Shown here: positions 7,437 to 15,452 of the stretch, in pieces
Layout of the letters: each line of letters begins with the position of its first letter
How positions within the stretch are numbered: position 1 is the first letter of the stretch
DNA from: Marinicella pacifica
GTDB taxonomy: Bacteria; Pseudomonadota; Gammaproteobacteria; Xanthomonadales; Marinicellaceae
Direction of reading: 5' to 3'
Assembly: GCF_014636635.1 (NCBI RefSeq)
Contig: NZ_BMEO01000003.1
Coordinates: 62,001 to 126,000, forward strand
DNA: 64,000 bases
The notes under the pieces: model-generated
Databases searched by the model: none
What the model was told of the DNA's origin: nothing
What the model saw: only the letters and a program-made list of their open reading frames with translations
Translations under genes and position numbers: made by a program

Positions 7437-8489
7437 ATGTCAAATACCAAAGCCTACGCGGCCTTTAATCAAGCAGATCATTTAAAACCACACAGCATTA
7501 ATCGCCGAGAACCCGGTGCCTGTGATGTGCATATTGATATCGAATATTGTGGCGTTTGTCACAGTGATATCCATATTGCCCACGATGACTGGGGCATGAC
7601 GGTGTATCCGGTGGTGCCGGGGCATGAAATTATTGGTCGGGTTAAATCAGTGGGTGACAAAGTCAGCAAATTTAAAGCCGGTGATTTAGTCGGCGTCGGC
7701 TGTATGGTCGATTCATGTCGAGAATGTGGGCCGTGTCAGAATCATCTTGAGCAACATTGCGAGCAAGGGATGGTCATGACCTACGGCAGTGAAGATCCAC
7801 ATCAGCCCGGTAATATGACCCATGGTGGATATTCCACACAAATTGTTGTCGATCAGGATTTTGTGCTGCGGGTATCAGAAGATTTAGACACTAAATCGGT
7901 GGCGCCTTTATTGTGTGCCGGCATTACGACGTACTCACCATTGCGACAATGGAACGTGAAAGCCGGCGATAAGGTCGGCGTCATCGGTCTCGGTGGACTG
8001 GGGCATATGGGTGTTAAGCTGGCTGCCGCGATGGGTGCCGAAGTGGTGATGATTACCACGTCACCGGAAAAAGGCGAAGATGCTAAGCGTTTGGGCGCTG
8101 CTTCAGTGTTGGTTTCTAAGGATGAAGCCGCCATGGAAGCCCATGCCGGCAGTTTTGATTTTCTGCTGAACACCATACCGGTGGCCCATAATTTAGATGC
8201 TTACATTCCGTTGCTTAAATTGGGTAAAACCATGTCCTTATTGGGTGCAACCCAAATAGATTGCCATAGCATTGGTCTGGCTTTTGGGCGTAAGATGATT
8301 GCCGCCTCGTTGATTGGTGGCATTAAGGAAACTCAGGAGATGCTGGATTTTTGTGCTGAGCATAATATTGTGGCCGATGTTGAGATGATTGACATGCAAG
8401 ACATTAATCAGGCATACCAACGGGTGATGGACAGCGATGTGAAGTACCGCTTTGTGATTGATATGCAGTCCCTGAAGACGGCTCAATAG
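7437..8489 (+). CDS. Zinc-dependent alcohol/aldehyde dehydrogenase (YahK/cinnamyl-alcohol type)
   Basis: 350 residues of the medium-chain dehydrogenase family. The catalytic zinc site is present: C41 in CGVCHSD, H63-E64 in PGHEIIG and the Cys in LLCAGITTYSPL. The structural zinc site is C94, C97, C100 and C108. The Rossmann motif GLGGLGHMG binds NAD(P). The YahK/CAD branch usually reduces aldehydes with NADPH. A strong ribosome site (GAGGGGGAAG) precedes the ATG. It stands alone between a small gene upstream and a convergent gene downstream. The substrate cannot be deduced; general aldehyde detoxification is plausible. Confidence 0.88.
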   Translation: MSNTKAYAAFNQADHLKPHSINRREPGACDVHIDIEYCGVCHSDIHIAHDDWGMTVYPVVPGHEIIGRVKSVGDKVSKFKAGDLVGVGCMVDSCRECGPCQNHLEQHCEQGMVMTYGSEDPHQPGNMTHGGYSTQIVVDQDFVLRVSEDLDTKSVAPLLCAGITTYSPLRQWNVKAGDKVGVIGLGGLGHMGVKLAAAMGAEVVMITTSPEKGEDAKRLGAASVLVSKDEAAMEAHAGSFDFLLNTIPVAHNLDAYIPLLKLGKTMSLLGATQIDCHSIGLAFGRKMIAASLIGGIKETQEMLDFCAEHNIVADVEMIDMQDINQAYQRVMDSDVKYRFVIDMQSLKTAQ

Positions 8490-8494
8490 TCAAT

Positions 8495-8521
8495 AGACAC
8501 CCGGTTTCAAAACGGGTGTCT
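8495..8521. terminator. Hairpin between convergent genes
   Basis: AGACACCCG and CGGGTGTCT pair around a nine-base loop in the gap between two convergent genes. No U-run follows on either strand, so it may protect 3' ends rather than terminate by itself. Confidence 0.4.
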
Positions 8522-8538
8522 GTCAAGTTCCTGTCTGC

Positions 8539-9297
8539 TTATCGCCTGGGTGTTTCGAAACAAGTCGGATAGTCATCCGTTAAGGGCCCAACCCGTTTAA
8601 GAGGGCTGACCATACCTCTTAAGTCATGCTTCAGGCTGGTGGATTGTTTTTGTGCTGTTTCGTTAAATTCAAAACTCAACTGGATAAAAGAGTCTTTGTA
8701 GCTGAATTGTTTGTCTGATTGTGACGTCATCCACCAGGGCGCGACATCACCCCATGTGGCACCAATGACCAGTCGGCCATCACAGGATTGAGCCACCCAC
8801 AGTTGGCGATATGGGTCGGCTTTGTCCGGGTCGCCATAAAGTCCTGTAAAACGGTCTAAATCTGTGCGCGGTGTGTGTTTCTGAGGTTTTGTTTGTGGCT
8901 TATTTTTGCTCTTTTCAGATTGTTTTTTCTGTTGTTCAGCCATCATTTTCTTCATGATTTCTTCTTGGCCGGCCATGTGTTCCGCCATCATGTCTTGTGT
9001 AATCATTGTCATAACATGACTTAATACCTGCAAGGCTTCCATATCACCGGTTTGCGTGTAGTCACGGGTCAGTTGACCCAACGCCTCGTTATCAATCACA
9101 TAGTCATCTTTTTTCTCCGGGTATATATCATCAAAAAGTTGTCGGGTGGCCTCCGGCCCATCATTGTTTAAACTTTCTTTTAAAACCTGAGATAAGGGTT
9201 GTTTTTGATTTGAATCCGCGCTGCAATTGGCTGTCAGAAGCAGACAGCTCATGAGCATTAAGCCCAATAGAGTTCGGTTAAAATAAACTAATGGCAT
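8539..9297 (-). CDS. Exported protein of unknown function with Met/Gln/Lys-rich linker
   Basis: 252 residues. The N-terminus is a signal peptide ending LLLTANCSADS; Asn before the Cys does not fit a standard lipobox, so lipidation is uncertain. Residues 25-95 are helical and acidic. A low-complexity segment of Met, Lys, Gln and Ser follows (about 105-145), then a compact C-terminal domain with RFTGLYGDPDK, WVAQSCDGRLVIGATWGDVAPWW and two Cys that could form a disulfide. I do not recognise the family. The start is supported by GGAG seven bases upstream. It converges with the dehydrogenase gene. Confidence 0.65.
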   Translation of the reverse strand: MPLVYFNRTLLGLMLMSCLLLTANCSADSNQKQPLSQVLKESLNNDGPEATRQLFDDIYPEKKDDYVIDNEALGQLTRDYTQTGDMEALQVLSHVMTMITQDMMAEHMAGQEEIMKKMMAEQQKKQSEKSKNKPQTKPQKHTPRTDLDRFTGLYGDPDKADPYRQLWVAQSCDGRLVIGATWGDVAPWWMTSQSDKQFSYKDSFIQLSFEFNETAQKQSTSLKHDLRGMVSPLKRVGPLTDDYPTCFETPRR

Positions 9298-9493
9298 GAT
9301 TTTTTCTCCGCTTTGAACACCTTAAGTATAGAGCAAATTCAATGGTTAGCGAAAAACAGTCTGTAAAATGCAAACAGGTTCTCATTTTGTGTTGTGCTGT
9401 GTTCAGCAACATTGCATTGGCTTGATACGTTGCCTGCTTTGGCCACCGGTATTGAGTGTTCGAATATACCTTCAAACATATCCGCTCTGAAAA

Positions 9494-9538
9494 CGATAAT
9501 ATTGAATATCGTTTAAATATATGATATATTTTTATATC
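9494..9538. promoter_or_regulatory. AT-rich inverted repeats upstream of satD
   Basis: Within 70 bp of the satD-like start are CGATA-N8-TATCG (9494-9511) and GATATA-TTTT-TATATC (9523-9538). They overlap the likely promoter. The SatD-like protein has a C-terminal helix-turn-helix, so autoregulation at these sites is possible (inference). Confidence 0.4.
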
Positions 9539-9561
9539 GTGTTAATAATGGATAATGTATC

Positions 9562-10206
9562 GTGATTACGGTGATCAAAGGCGATATCGTGGCTTCTCGT
9601 CGGATTGATAACCCGGACAGATGGCTTAAGCCGCTTAAAGCTTTATTCAGTCGATGGGGTCAAACACCCGGCCAATGGGAACTGGTGTGGGGTGATTCTT
9701 TTCAGCTGGAAATTACAGCGCCGGAGACAGCATTGCACAAAGCCCTGGCGATAAAATCATTGCTTAAACAAATCACCCCGGTCGAATCAAAACGAACCAT
9801 CAGTCCTTTGGATGTGCGTATGGGACTTGGCATTGGTGAAAAAACGTACACCGGGGAACGGGTATCGGAAAGTAATGGACCGGCTTTTATCAATGCGGGT
9901 GAGGCGTTTGAGCAACTTAAAAAGGACAAGACGAATTTAGCCGTTAAAAGTCCCTGGCCAAAACTGGACGCAAACCTGAATTTATATTTAAAACTGGCCG
10001 GTACTTTTATGGATGACTGGTCGGTGTTATCGGCTGAGTTGGTGGCCTTTGTTCTAAATAACCCAGAGGCTACTCAAGCAGAAATTGGTGCGCAATTAGG
10101 TATTAAACAAAATTCAGTCAGCGGTCGCTGGCACCGGGCACATATCAATGAAATGCTGGCCGTTGAATCAGCTTTTCGCGCATCACTCAAAGAGCAAATG
10201 TCATGA
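9562..10206 (+). CDS. SatD family protein
   Basis: 214 residues. The opening MITVIKGDIVASRRID is typical of the SatD family, and the first 150 residues match its general build. The C-terminal part (about 165-200) reads as a helix-turn-helix: QAEIGAQLGIKQNSVSGRWHR. A GTG start is used; a weak GGA lies nine bases upstream. SatD was named from the streptococcal sat operon linked to acid tolerance, and its biochemical role is unclear. The next gene (DUF3307) overlaps by four bases, so the two are translated together, as I remember for other SatD loci. The HTH suggests the protein regulates its own operon. Confidence 0.75.
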   Translation: MITVIKGDIVASRRIDNPDRWLKPLKALFSRWGQTPGQWELVWGDSFQLEITAPETALHKALAIKSLLKQITPVESKRTISPLDVRMGLGIGEKTYTGERVSESNGPAFINAGEAFEQLKKDKTNLAVKSPWPKLDANLNLYLKLAGTFMDDWSVLSAELVAFVLNNPEATQAEIGAQLGIKQNSVSGRWHRAHINEMLAVESAFRASLKEQMS

Positions 10207-10910
10207 TTATTCTGATTAAATTAATTTTTGCCCATTTACTCGGGGATTTTCTATTGCAACCGCGCACTTGGGTTAGAGAAAAAGAGCACCATAAGCTGTT
10301 ATCCTGGCGACTGTATATGCATGTATTGGTGCATGGCATATTGGTGCTGTTGGTTATGGGTTCTTTGCAGTACTGGCTGCTGGCATTAGTTATCATGGCT
10401 TTGCATTTTTTGATCGATATGCTGAAACTCTATGCCCAAAATGAATCATCAAGAACCCGCTGGTTTATTATTGACCAGAGTCTTCATATTATCGGCATAG
10501 TAGTTTTATGGTTTATCTGGTTTAAGCCAACCATTAATTTTGCGGCCTGGTTTAATAGTCAATCTCTTTGGCTCTATGCCACAGCGTTGTTATTTCTGAC
10601 CTTTGTCGCCGGTGTGGTGGTGCAAATTCTGATGTCTCGCTGGACTGAGGCATTAAACGACCTGCAAGATGGCTCTTTGGCGCATGCCGGTCGATATATT
10701 GGTATGCTGGAACGGTTATTTGTATTCGTCTTTATTGTGGTCGGCCAATGGCAAGCCATCGGATTTTTACTCGGGGCTAAATCGGTTTTTCGCTTTGGTG
10801 ACTTAAGAGAGTCTAAGAATCGGCAATTAACGGAATATGTTTTGATTGGTACTTTATTGAGCTTTGCCATTGCGGTGGCCACCGCAATGCTGGTGGTTTA
10901 TCTAAGTTGA
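10203..10910 (+). CDS. DUF3307 membrane protein, partner of SatD
   Basis: 235 residues and strongly hydrophobic. It begins with LIFAHLLGDFLLQPRTWVRE, the signature of DUF3307, including the conserved HLLGDFLLQ. About six transmembrane helices are visible, with HVLVHGILVLL, MALHFLIDMLKLY and IIDQSLHIIGIVVLW carrying conserved histidines and aspartates that could bind metal. Function is unknown. The overlap with satD (ATGA) implies coupled translation and a joint role at the membrane. The following acetyltransferase gene starts seven bases later and may belong to the same transcript. Confidence 0.78.
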   Translation: MIILIKLIFAHLLGDFLLQPRTWVREKEHHKLLSWRLYMHVLVHGILVLLVMGSLQYWLLALVIMALHFLIDMLKLYAQNESSRTRWFIIDQSLHIIGIVVLWFIWFKPTINFAAWFNSQSLWLYATALLFLTFVAGVVVQILMSRWTEALNDLQDGSLAHAGRYIGMLERLFVFVFIVVGQWQAIGFLLGAKSVFRFGDLRESKNRQLTEYVLIGTLLSFAIAVATAMLVVYLS

Positions 10911-10917
10911 GAATCTT

Positions 10918-11466
10918 ATGTTGACGATTAAACACAGCGAACGACTGAGTTACCGATTAATGGATGATACTGATGCAGATTTACTGTTCGAACTGGATCA
11001 GGATCCGGCGGTGATGGAACATATCAATGAGGGAAAACCCACCAGCCGAGTCGAAATTGATAACATTTTTATTCCTCGGATGATGCAATACCGAAATCCG
11101 GACAAAGGCTGGGGCTTGTGGCAGGTGAATACGCTGGCGGATGATGAATTTATCGGCTGGATTCTGGTTCGACCCATGCATTATTTCAGTGATGATCGTG
11201 ATGATGAAGACATCGAGCTGGGTTGGCGCTTTATGCAAAAAAGCTGGGGCACAGGCTATGCCACCGAAGCCGCCAAAGCCGTGATGATGGCACTGCACCG
11301 TCAAGTCGGTTACCAAACCTTCTCAGCAATCGCCGTAGCCGGCAATACCGGCTCGATACGAATCATGGAAAAATTAGGTATGGCGTATCAAAAAACAGAT
11401 ATTTATAAAGATCCGCTGGGTGATACGGAAGCCGTGTTTTATTCGGCGACATTGGCACCAAATTAA
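10918..11466 (+). CDS. GNAT acetyltransferase, RimJ/RimL type
   Basis: 182 residues. The GNAT core is visible: strands around ELGWRFMQKSWGTGYATEAA with the acetyl-CoA loop QKSWGTGYA (the Q/RxxGxG/A type), followed by NTGSIRIMEKLGM, the second hallmark of the RimJ/RimL branch. Substrates of this branch include ribosomal protein N-termini and small molecules. It starts seven bases after the DUF3307 gene with only a weak GAGA signal, so it probably depends on that transcript. The substrate is unknown. Confidence 0.8.
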   Translation: MLTIKHSERLSYRLMDDTDADLLFELDQDPAVMEHINEGKPTSRVEIDNIFIPRMMQYRNPDKGWGLWQVNTLADDEFIGWILVRPMHYFSDDRDDEDIELGWRFMQKSWGTGYATEAAKAVMMALHRQVGYQTFSAIAVAGNTGSIRIMEKLGMAYQKTDIYKDPLGDTEAVFYSATLAPN

Positions 11467-11480
11467 TGTTATTCACAAGT

Positions 11481-11498
11481 CGTACGCAATAACGTACA
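11481..11498 (+). promoter_or_regulatory. YefM-type operator candidate
   Basis: CGTACG (11481-11486) and CGTACA (11493-11498) lie 12 bp apart centre to centre, just upstream of the antitoxin gene. YefM-YoeB operators carry paired TGTACA cores at that spacing, as I recall. The match in core and distance supports autoregulation by the antitoxin-toxin complex. Confidence 0.5.
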
Positions 11499-11524
11499 AT
11501 AAGCTTTTATCAATTCCACATAAC

Positions 11525-11767
11525 ATGTCCAATATAACAGTCACAGAAGCCCGAAGTCAGCTTTATCGGTTAATTGATGAACTGGCTGAATCTCATGAAC
11601 CCATGGTTATTACCGGAAAACGTAATAATGCAGTTTTGTTGTCACAAGATGATTGGACGGCGATACAAGAAACCCTCTATTTATTGTCTATTCCGGGAAT
11701 GCGTGAATCAATCCGAGCAGGTATGGATACAGACATTGAAGATTGCGAAACGGAACTTGATTGGTGA
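11525..11767 (+). CDS. Phd/YefM-family antitoxin
   Basis: 80 residues from the ATG at 11525; the frame is open upstream but that part is not antitoxin-like. MSNITVTEARSQLYRLIDEL is a typical YefM/Phd DNA-binding N-terminus, followed by PMVITGKRNNAVLLSQDDW, the family's second block. The acidic C-terminus (MDTDIEDCETELDW) should wrap the toxin. It represses its own operon and neutralises the downstream RNase. The stop overlaps the toxin start by four bases (GTGA). Confidence 0.88.
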   Translation: MSNITVTEARSQLYRLIDELAESHEPMVITGKRNNAVLLSQDDWTAIQETLYLLSIPGMRESIRAGMDTDIEDCETELDW

Positions 11768-12027
11768 GTTGGCAAATAGTCTATACAAAACAAGCACAGA
11801 AGGATGCTAAAAAATTAGCATCTGCCGGTTTAAAACCAAAAGCCTTTAAATTACTAGAGATACTGGCTGAAAATCCTTATCAAAAACCACCACCTTTTGA
11901 AAAATTAGTGGGTGACTTAAAAGGTAGTTATTCAAGGCGTAATAACATCCAACATCGCATTGTCTATCAAGTTTACACAGAACAAAAAGTGGTTAAAGTC
12001 ATTCGACTTTGGAGTCATTATGAGTGA
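11764..12027 (+). CDS. Txe/YoeB-family toxin (ribosome-dependent mRNA interferase)
   Basis: 87 residues from a GTG overlapping the antitoxin stop; a TTG one codon earlier is possible. It has the RelE/YoeB build: SYSRRNNIQHRIVYQV corresponds to the WSRRI..HRLVY block of YoeB, the Glu in PPPFEKLVG matches the catalytic Glu46 position, and the C-terminal HYE keeps the His-Tyr pair. It should cut mRNA at the ribosomal A site when free of antitoxin. The catalytic residues look intact. Its 3' end overlaps the next gene by eight bases. Confidence 0.86.
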   Translation: MSWQIVYTKQAQKDAKKLASAGLKPKAFKLLEILAENPYQKPPPFEKLVGDLKGSYSRRNNIQHRIVYQVYTEQKVVKVIRLWSHYE

Positions 12028-12553
12028 TGCCATTATCACTAATGACGCCAAACCAGTAATTCGTCTTATCCAAGCCAAAGATAATGCCGCAGTTAAACAA
12101 CTGGTGCACGATGTCTTGATTGAACATGGAATTTCAGGAGAAGGTTTTGCCGGTGTGGATCCGGAAATGGATGATATGTTTTCGGCGTACCAAGGTCCGT
12201 TGACCGCTTACTTCGTTATTGAACAAGCCGGTGAAATAGTCGGGAGCGGTGGTTTTGCACCCTTGGCTGGTTGTGAAGGTGAGGGCATCGCTGAATTGCG
12301 CAAGATGTATTTACGGCCTGGATTAAGAGGACAAGGTTGGGGACATCGCTTAATGATTAAATGTATCGAAGGTGCCCGACAGGCAGGTTTTAAGCAGATG
12401 TATTTAGAAACCACGCCGGCAATGAAAGCCGCCCAAAAGCTCTATTTAAAACATGGCTTTAACTATCGGGAGACACGTTTAGGCGATACCGGTCATGGTG
12501 GCTGTGAAGTTTTGATGTTGCGTCATCTCAGAGGACAGAGGACTGATGACTGA
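12020..12553 (+). CDS. GNAT acetyltransferase overlapping the toxin gene
   Basis: 177 residues from the ATG at 12020, with GGAG six bases upstream inside the toxin gene. The GNAT acetyl-CoA site is RPGLRGQGWGHRLM; AELRKMYL and LETTPAMKAAQKLYLKHGF are the flanking strands of the family. The overlap with the toxin gene means it is translated from the toxin-antitoxin transcript. GNAT enzymes can themselves be toxins (TacT, AtaT), but this sequence resembles ordinary small-molecule or protein acetyltransferases. Whether it modifies the toxin, the antitoxin or something unrelated is open. Confidence 0.8.
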   Translation: MSDAIITNDAKPVIRLIQAKDNAAVKQLVHDVLIEHGISGEGFAGVDPEMDDMFSAYQGPLTAYFVIEQAGEIVGSGGFAPLAGCEGEGIAELRKMYLRPGLRGQGWGHRLMIKCIEGARQAGFKQMYLETTPAMKAAQKLYLKHGFNYRETRLGDTGHGGCEVLMLRHLRGQRTDD

Positions 12554-12610
12554 GGACAAATGCTGCGGTAGGATGCGTTACATATCCTCATGTCTGATTA
12601 TTGTTGGTGG

Positions 12611-13111
12611 TTATCCATTTTTAAACGGATAATACGTTTTCACCAGTGTTTTGCCCGCTACATAGCCGCCATAAGCGGCCAGAAACCATTGCCAGAAGGG
12701 TGCTTGACCGGTATTCATCCAATAGGCCGGCCAGGCGATGGCTGTGATAAAGTTCATCAGTGAATCAATAAAAAAACGAACCAGCATACCGATACCAATA
12801 CCGCTAAAGACATCACCTTCTCCAGGCATATTCAATAAGTCAAAAATTTCCTGGGCTTCGACAATGATGTAGGTCAGGACCGCCACCAGTCCATAAAAGC
12901 CGCCACCAAAAGAAAGCCATTTATTGGCCAGAAAATCTTTGTAGTTTGATGATGGGTGAGATTCGAGGTCGTCCATGTCGAGTTCATCGTCATCGTCGTC
13001 TTTATATAACTTCTGAAAATCCGGATTGGCATGGTTGCGAATAAAATAAAACATCAGACCGCTACACAGTACCATGGTGATAAAAACCAGACTTAATTCA
13101 AATAGATGCAT
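12611..13111 (-). CDS. Membrane protein of unknown function
   Basis: 166 residues. An N-terminal helix (LSLVFITMVLCSGLMFYFI) is followed by an acidic cytoplasmic stretch with a run of Asp (DDDDDELDMDD), then three hydrophobic segments (FYGLVAVLTYIIV, GIGIGMLVRFFIDSLMNFITAIAW, FWQWFLAAYGGYVAGK). I do not recognise the family. Its start overlaps the end of the DMT transporter gene by 14 bases, so it is the second gene of a two-gene unit. Confidence 0.65.
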   Translation of the reverse strand: MHLFELSLVFITMVLCSGLMFYFIRNHANPDFQKLYKDDDDDELDMDDLESHPSSNYKDFLANKWLSFGGGFYGLVAVLTYIIVEAQEIFDLLNMPGEGDVFSGIGIGMLVRFFIDSLMNFITAIAWPAYWMNTGQAPFWQWFLAAYGGYVAGKTLVKTYYPFKNG

Positions 13112-14030
13112 GAGATGTGTCCTTACTTATTGGCCGGTTTATGGCTTTGCTTTGTGAACAAAGCCACACAGATAAAACAATCAGGCTGGCACCAGTAAGC
13201 AAGCGCAGCCACTGAATATCACTGTTCCAAAACAAGAAATTCACCAGAATACCCACCGGTATCAGCATGTTGTTCATGGTTGCAACCTGACCGGTATTAA
13301 CCTGCTTTATAGCCGCGCTCCAGGCTAAATAGCCAAAGGCCGAAGCCCCGACACCCAACCAGATAAGTACCGACCATTGCGTCAGTGTGATGGCTTCAAA
13401 TTGCCAGTTTCCAAATAATATAACACCGATACCTGAGACCAGTGAGGCGCCCAGAAAAAAACAGGCAAAAACCTGGGACTGTTGCTTCACATCGCCCAAA
13501 GGCAAGCGTTTATAGGCGACCTGACCGATGGCAAAGCACAGATTCGCGCCTTGAATCAGCATAAAGCCCGTCAGCGCACCTTGATTAATGCCATCATAAC
13601 GAATCACTGCTGCGCCAAGAACCGCGATAACTGCAGCCAGCCACCAGCGCAGGGGCAAACGCCGTCGACCGATAATGAATTCATCAATGACTGTAATCCA
13701 CAAGGGTGTGAAAATGGTAAATAATAAAACCTCGGGAACGGTTAGATAAGCAAATGCATGGTACAAAAACAAGTAAGTGGCGCCCACCTGAATACCGCCA
13801 ATGGTCACCAGCGTCAGTAATTTTTTAACCGGAACGTTCTGCGGCCGAAAAAACGGCAAAAACAGTAGTAAAGCAATCAACACCCGAATAAAGACCGCCA
13901 GATAGCTGTTCACATGACCGCTTAAATATACGCCGATCAATGAGAAACTAAACGCCCAAACAAAAGTCACCAACCAAAGTATCAGCATGGCCGGGATTCT
14001 AATGGATGATTGACTCAATAAATCTGACAT
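13098..14030 (-). CDS. EamA-family (DMT superfamily) transporter
   Basis: 310 residues with about ten transmembrane helices in two EamA repeats. The first repeat includes FVWAFSFSLIGVYLSG and LFTIFTPLWITVIDE; the second includes LIWLGVGASAFGYLAWSAAIKQV and ATMNNMLIPVGILVNFLF. Such proteins export metabolites or amino acids, and the substrate cannot be read from sequence. The gene precedes and overlaps the small membrane protein gene at 12611-13111. The divergent cyclophilin gene shares the 87-bp upstream gap. Confidence 0.85.
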   Translation of the reverse strand: MSDLLSQSSIRIPAMLILWLVTFVWAFSFSLIGVYLSGHVNSYLAVFIRVLIALLLFLPFFRPQNVPVKKLLTLVTIGGIQVGATYLFLYHAFAYLTVPEVLLFTIFTPLWITVIDEFIIGRRRLPLRWWLAAVIAVLGAAVIRYDGINQGALTGFMLIQGANLCFAIGQVAYKRLPLGDVKQQSQVFACFFLGASLVSGIGVILFGNWQFEAITLTQWSVLIWLGVGASAFGYLAWSAAIKQVNTGQVATMNNMLIPVGILVNFLFWNSDIQWLRLLTGASLIVLSVWLCSQSKAINRPISKDTSHASI

Positions 14031-14117
14031 GAATCTACGGACGATTTAAACTAAAAGAATGTTACATTATCTTTGTGATAAGCTAAAACAACAAGTAAAA
14101 AAAAGAGGCATGGTGCT

Positions 14118-15074
14118 ATGTTTAATTTTAAATTTCGACACAAATTAATAACTTTACTGGCTGCACTCACGCTTTTCGGCTGTGCATCAGTGACACCCAA
14201 AAACCAATCCGTTGATGATACATTTGCCCCGATTAAAGCCGGACCTTATGAAGTGGTTGAACAGGCGCCGGCCAACGATTGGCGAAATGTATCAGCAGAC
14301 AATATGCTGGTGATGACCTTGTCCTTAGCGGGTCAAGAACGGACTGTGGTATTTGAATTGCTGCCGGATTTAGCGCCGGGGCATGTAGCCAATACCAAAG
14401 CCCTGGTCAAACAAGGCATTTTCGACAACACCCAATTTTACCGTGTCATTGATGGCTTCGTGGCCCAGGGCGGGCCGATGTTTGGTGATGACAGTGAATT
14501 ACCTGAATTGTCCGAAGGGCAATTAAGCATTCCTGCGGAGTTAACCTCAGCCATTGATTTAGGTAGGCATTATCTGGCTTTTGATGGCAACGACGGCTTT
14601 GCCGATGAAACCGGGTTTTATAAAGGTTTTGCGGTGGGCCGTGATTTATCAGAGCAGAGCAGCTGGTTGTTGCATTGTTATGGCGTGCTGGCAGCGGGAC
14701 GCGCCAATGATCCGGATACCGGTGGTACGGAATTGTATATCGTCAATGGCCCGGCGCAACGATATTTGGACCGCAATACCACCGTATTTGGTCGGGTATT
14801 GATAGGTATGGATACCATTCAAGCGCTGAAAAGAACGCAGGATTTATCAGGTGTGGTGGAACTAAAAGCAGATGAGAATGTGATTAAGCAAGTTGTTGTT
14901 GGGTCACAACTACCACCGGCTCAAAGACCACAACTTCAAGTCATGCGCAGCGATTCAGTGAGTTTTAAACAATTATTAGCCGCCAGAAAAAACCGCAATG
15001 AAGACTGGTTTTTATATCAGCATAATTACATCGATGCCTGCGGTGTGCCCATCCCGGTTCGATTGGCGGAATAA
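14118..15074 (+). CDS. Lipoprotein peptidyl-prolyl isomerase, cyclophilin type
   Basis: 318 residues. The signal peptide ends in a good lipobox (LTLFGC, Cys at about 22), so the protein is anchored to a membrane facing the periplasm. A cyclophilin domain covers about 60-235: VVFELLPDLAPGHVANTKAL, FDNTQFYRVIDGFVAQGG (with the catalytic Arg of FxRV) and GTELYIVNGPAQRYLDRNTTVFGRV. The Phe and Gln of the FxxQGG active-site stretch are kept. A C-terminal extension of 80 residues has no obvious match. A role in folding envelope proteins is likely. Confidence 0.85.
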   Translation: MFNFKFRHKLITLLAALTLFGCASVTPKNQSVDDTFAPIKAGPYEVVEQAPANDWRNVSADNMLVMTLSLAGQERTVVFELLPDLAPGHVANTKALVKQGIFDNTQFYRVIDGFVAQGGPMFGDDSELPELSEGQLSIPAELTSAIDLGRHYLAFDGNDGFADETGFYKGFAVGRDLSEQSSWLLHCYGVLAAGRANDPDTGGTELYIVNGPAQRYLDRNTTVFGRVLIGMDTIQALKRTQDLSGVVELKADENVIKQVVVGSQLPPAQRPQLQVMRSDSVSFKQLLAARKNRNEDWFLYQHNYIDACGVPIPVRLAE

Positions 15075-15080
15075 TCCGGT

Positions 15081-15275
15081 TTATGCGGCTAAAGTCGTTT
15101 TGTGATGGCGTTCAAAGTGACGCCAGACCTTTTCATGAAAATAAAACACCAAGGTGTTAATTGTGGGCTCAATTAATGCCACGGCACCACCAATGAGAAA
15201 GCTTCCGGTGAGGGCATAAACCACTAAAAAGGCCACGCTAAAGTGGAGAATGGCGAAAGTAAATGTTTTAAGCAT
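15081..15275 (-). CDS. DUF2061 membrane protein
   Basis: 64 residues. It reads as DUF2061: KTFTFAILHFSVAFLVVYAL, LTGSFLIGGAVALIEP and NTLVFYFHEKVWRHFERHH. Two transmembrane helices are joined by a Gly-rich turn, and the histidines in the C-terminal FHEKVW motif are conserved in the family. Function is unknown. A Fur-like palindrome starts 16 bp before the ATG, so expression is probably iron-controlled. Confidence 0.75.
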   Translation of the reverse strand: MLKTFTFAILHFSVAFLVVYALTGSFLIGGAVALIEPTINTLVFYFHEKVWRHFERHHKTTLAA

Positions 15276-15287
15276 AATAATATTCTT

Positions 15288-15309
15288 AAATGAGAATGGT
15301 TATCATTAT
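15288..15309. promoter_or_regulatory. Fur box candidate
   Basis: TGAGAATGGTTATCA (15291-15305), extended on both sides by A/T-rich half-matches, fits the TGAnAATnnTTnTCA core of Fur sites. It lies between the DUF2061 gene (minus strand) and a 17-residue frame on the plus strand at 15371 that has a good AAGGAG signal. Confidence 0.55.
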
Positions 15310-15452
15310 AATTAATACAATCGAAATGTCCAGCATTTTTCATAAAAAAATAACCATAGATAAGGAGCTGATGCGAAACATCACACCGCAATACTCGGTG
15401 AAGGCCTGTGACCAGTTTCATTGATGACAAGCATGGTTTCACAGAATAAGGT

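Noticed and set aside
12020-12553. GNAT gene as a TacT/AtaT-type toxin
   Set aside because: No DUF1778/RHH antitoxin precedes it and its sequence resembles ordinary acetyltransferases; the YoeB-type gene is the toxin here.
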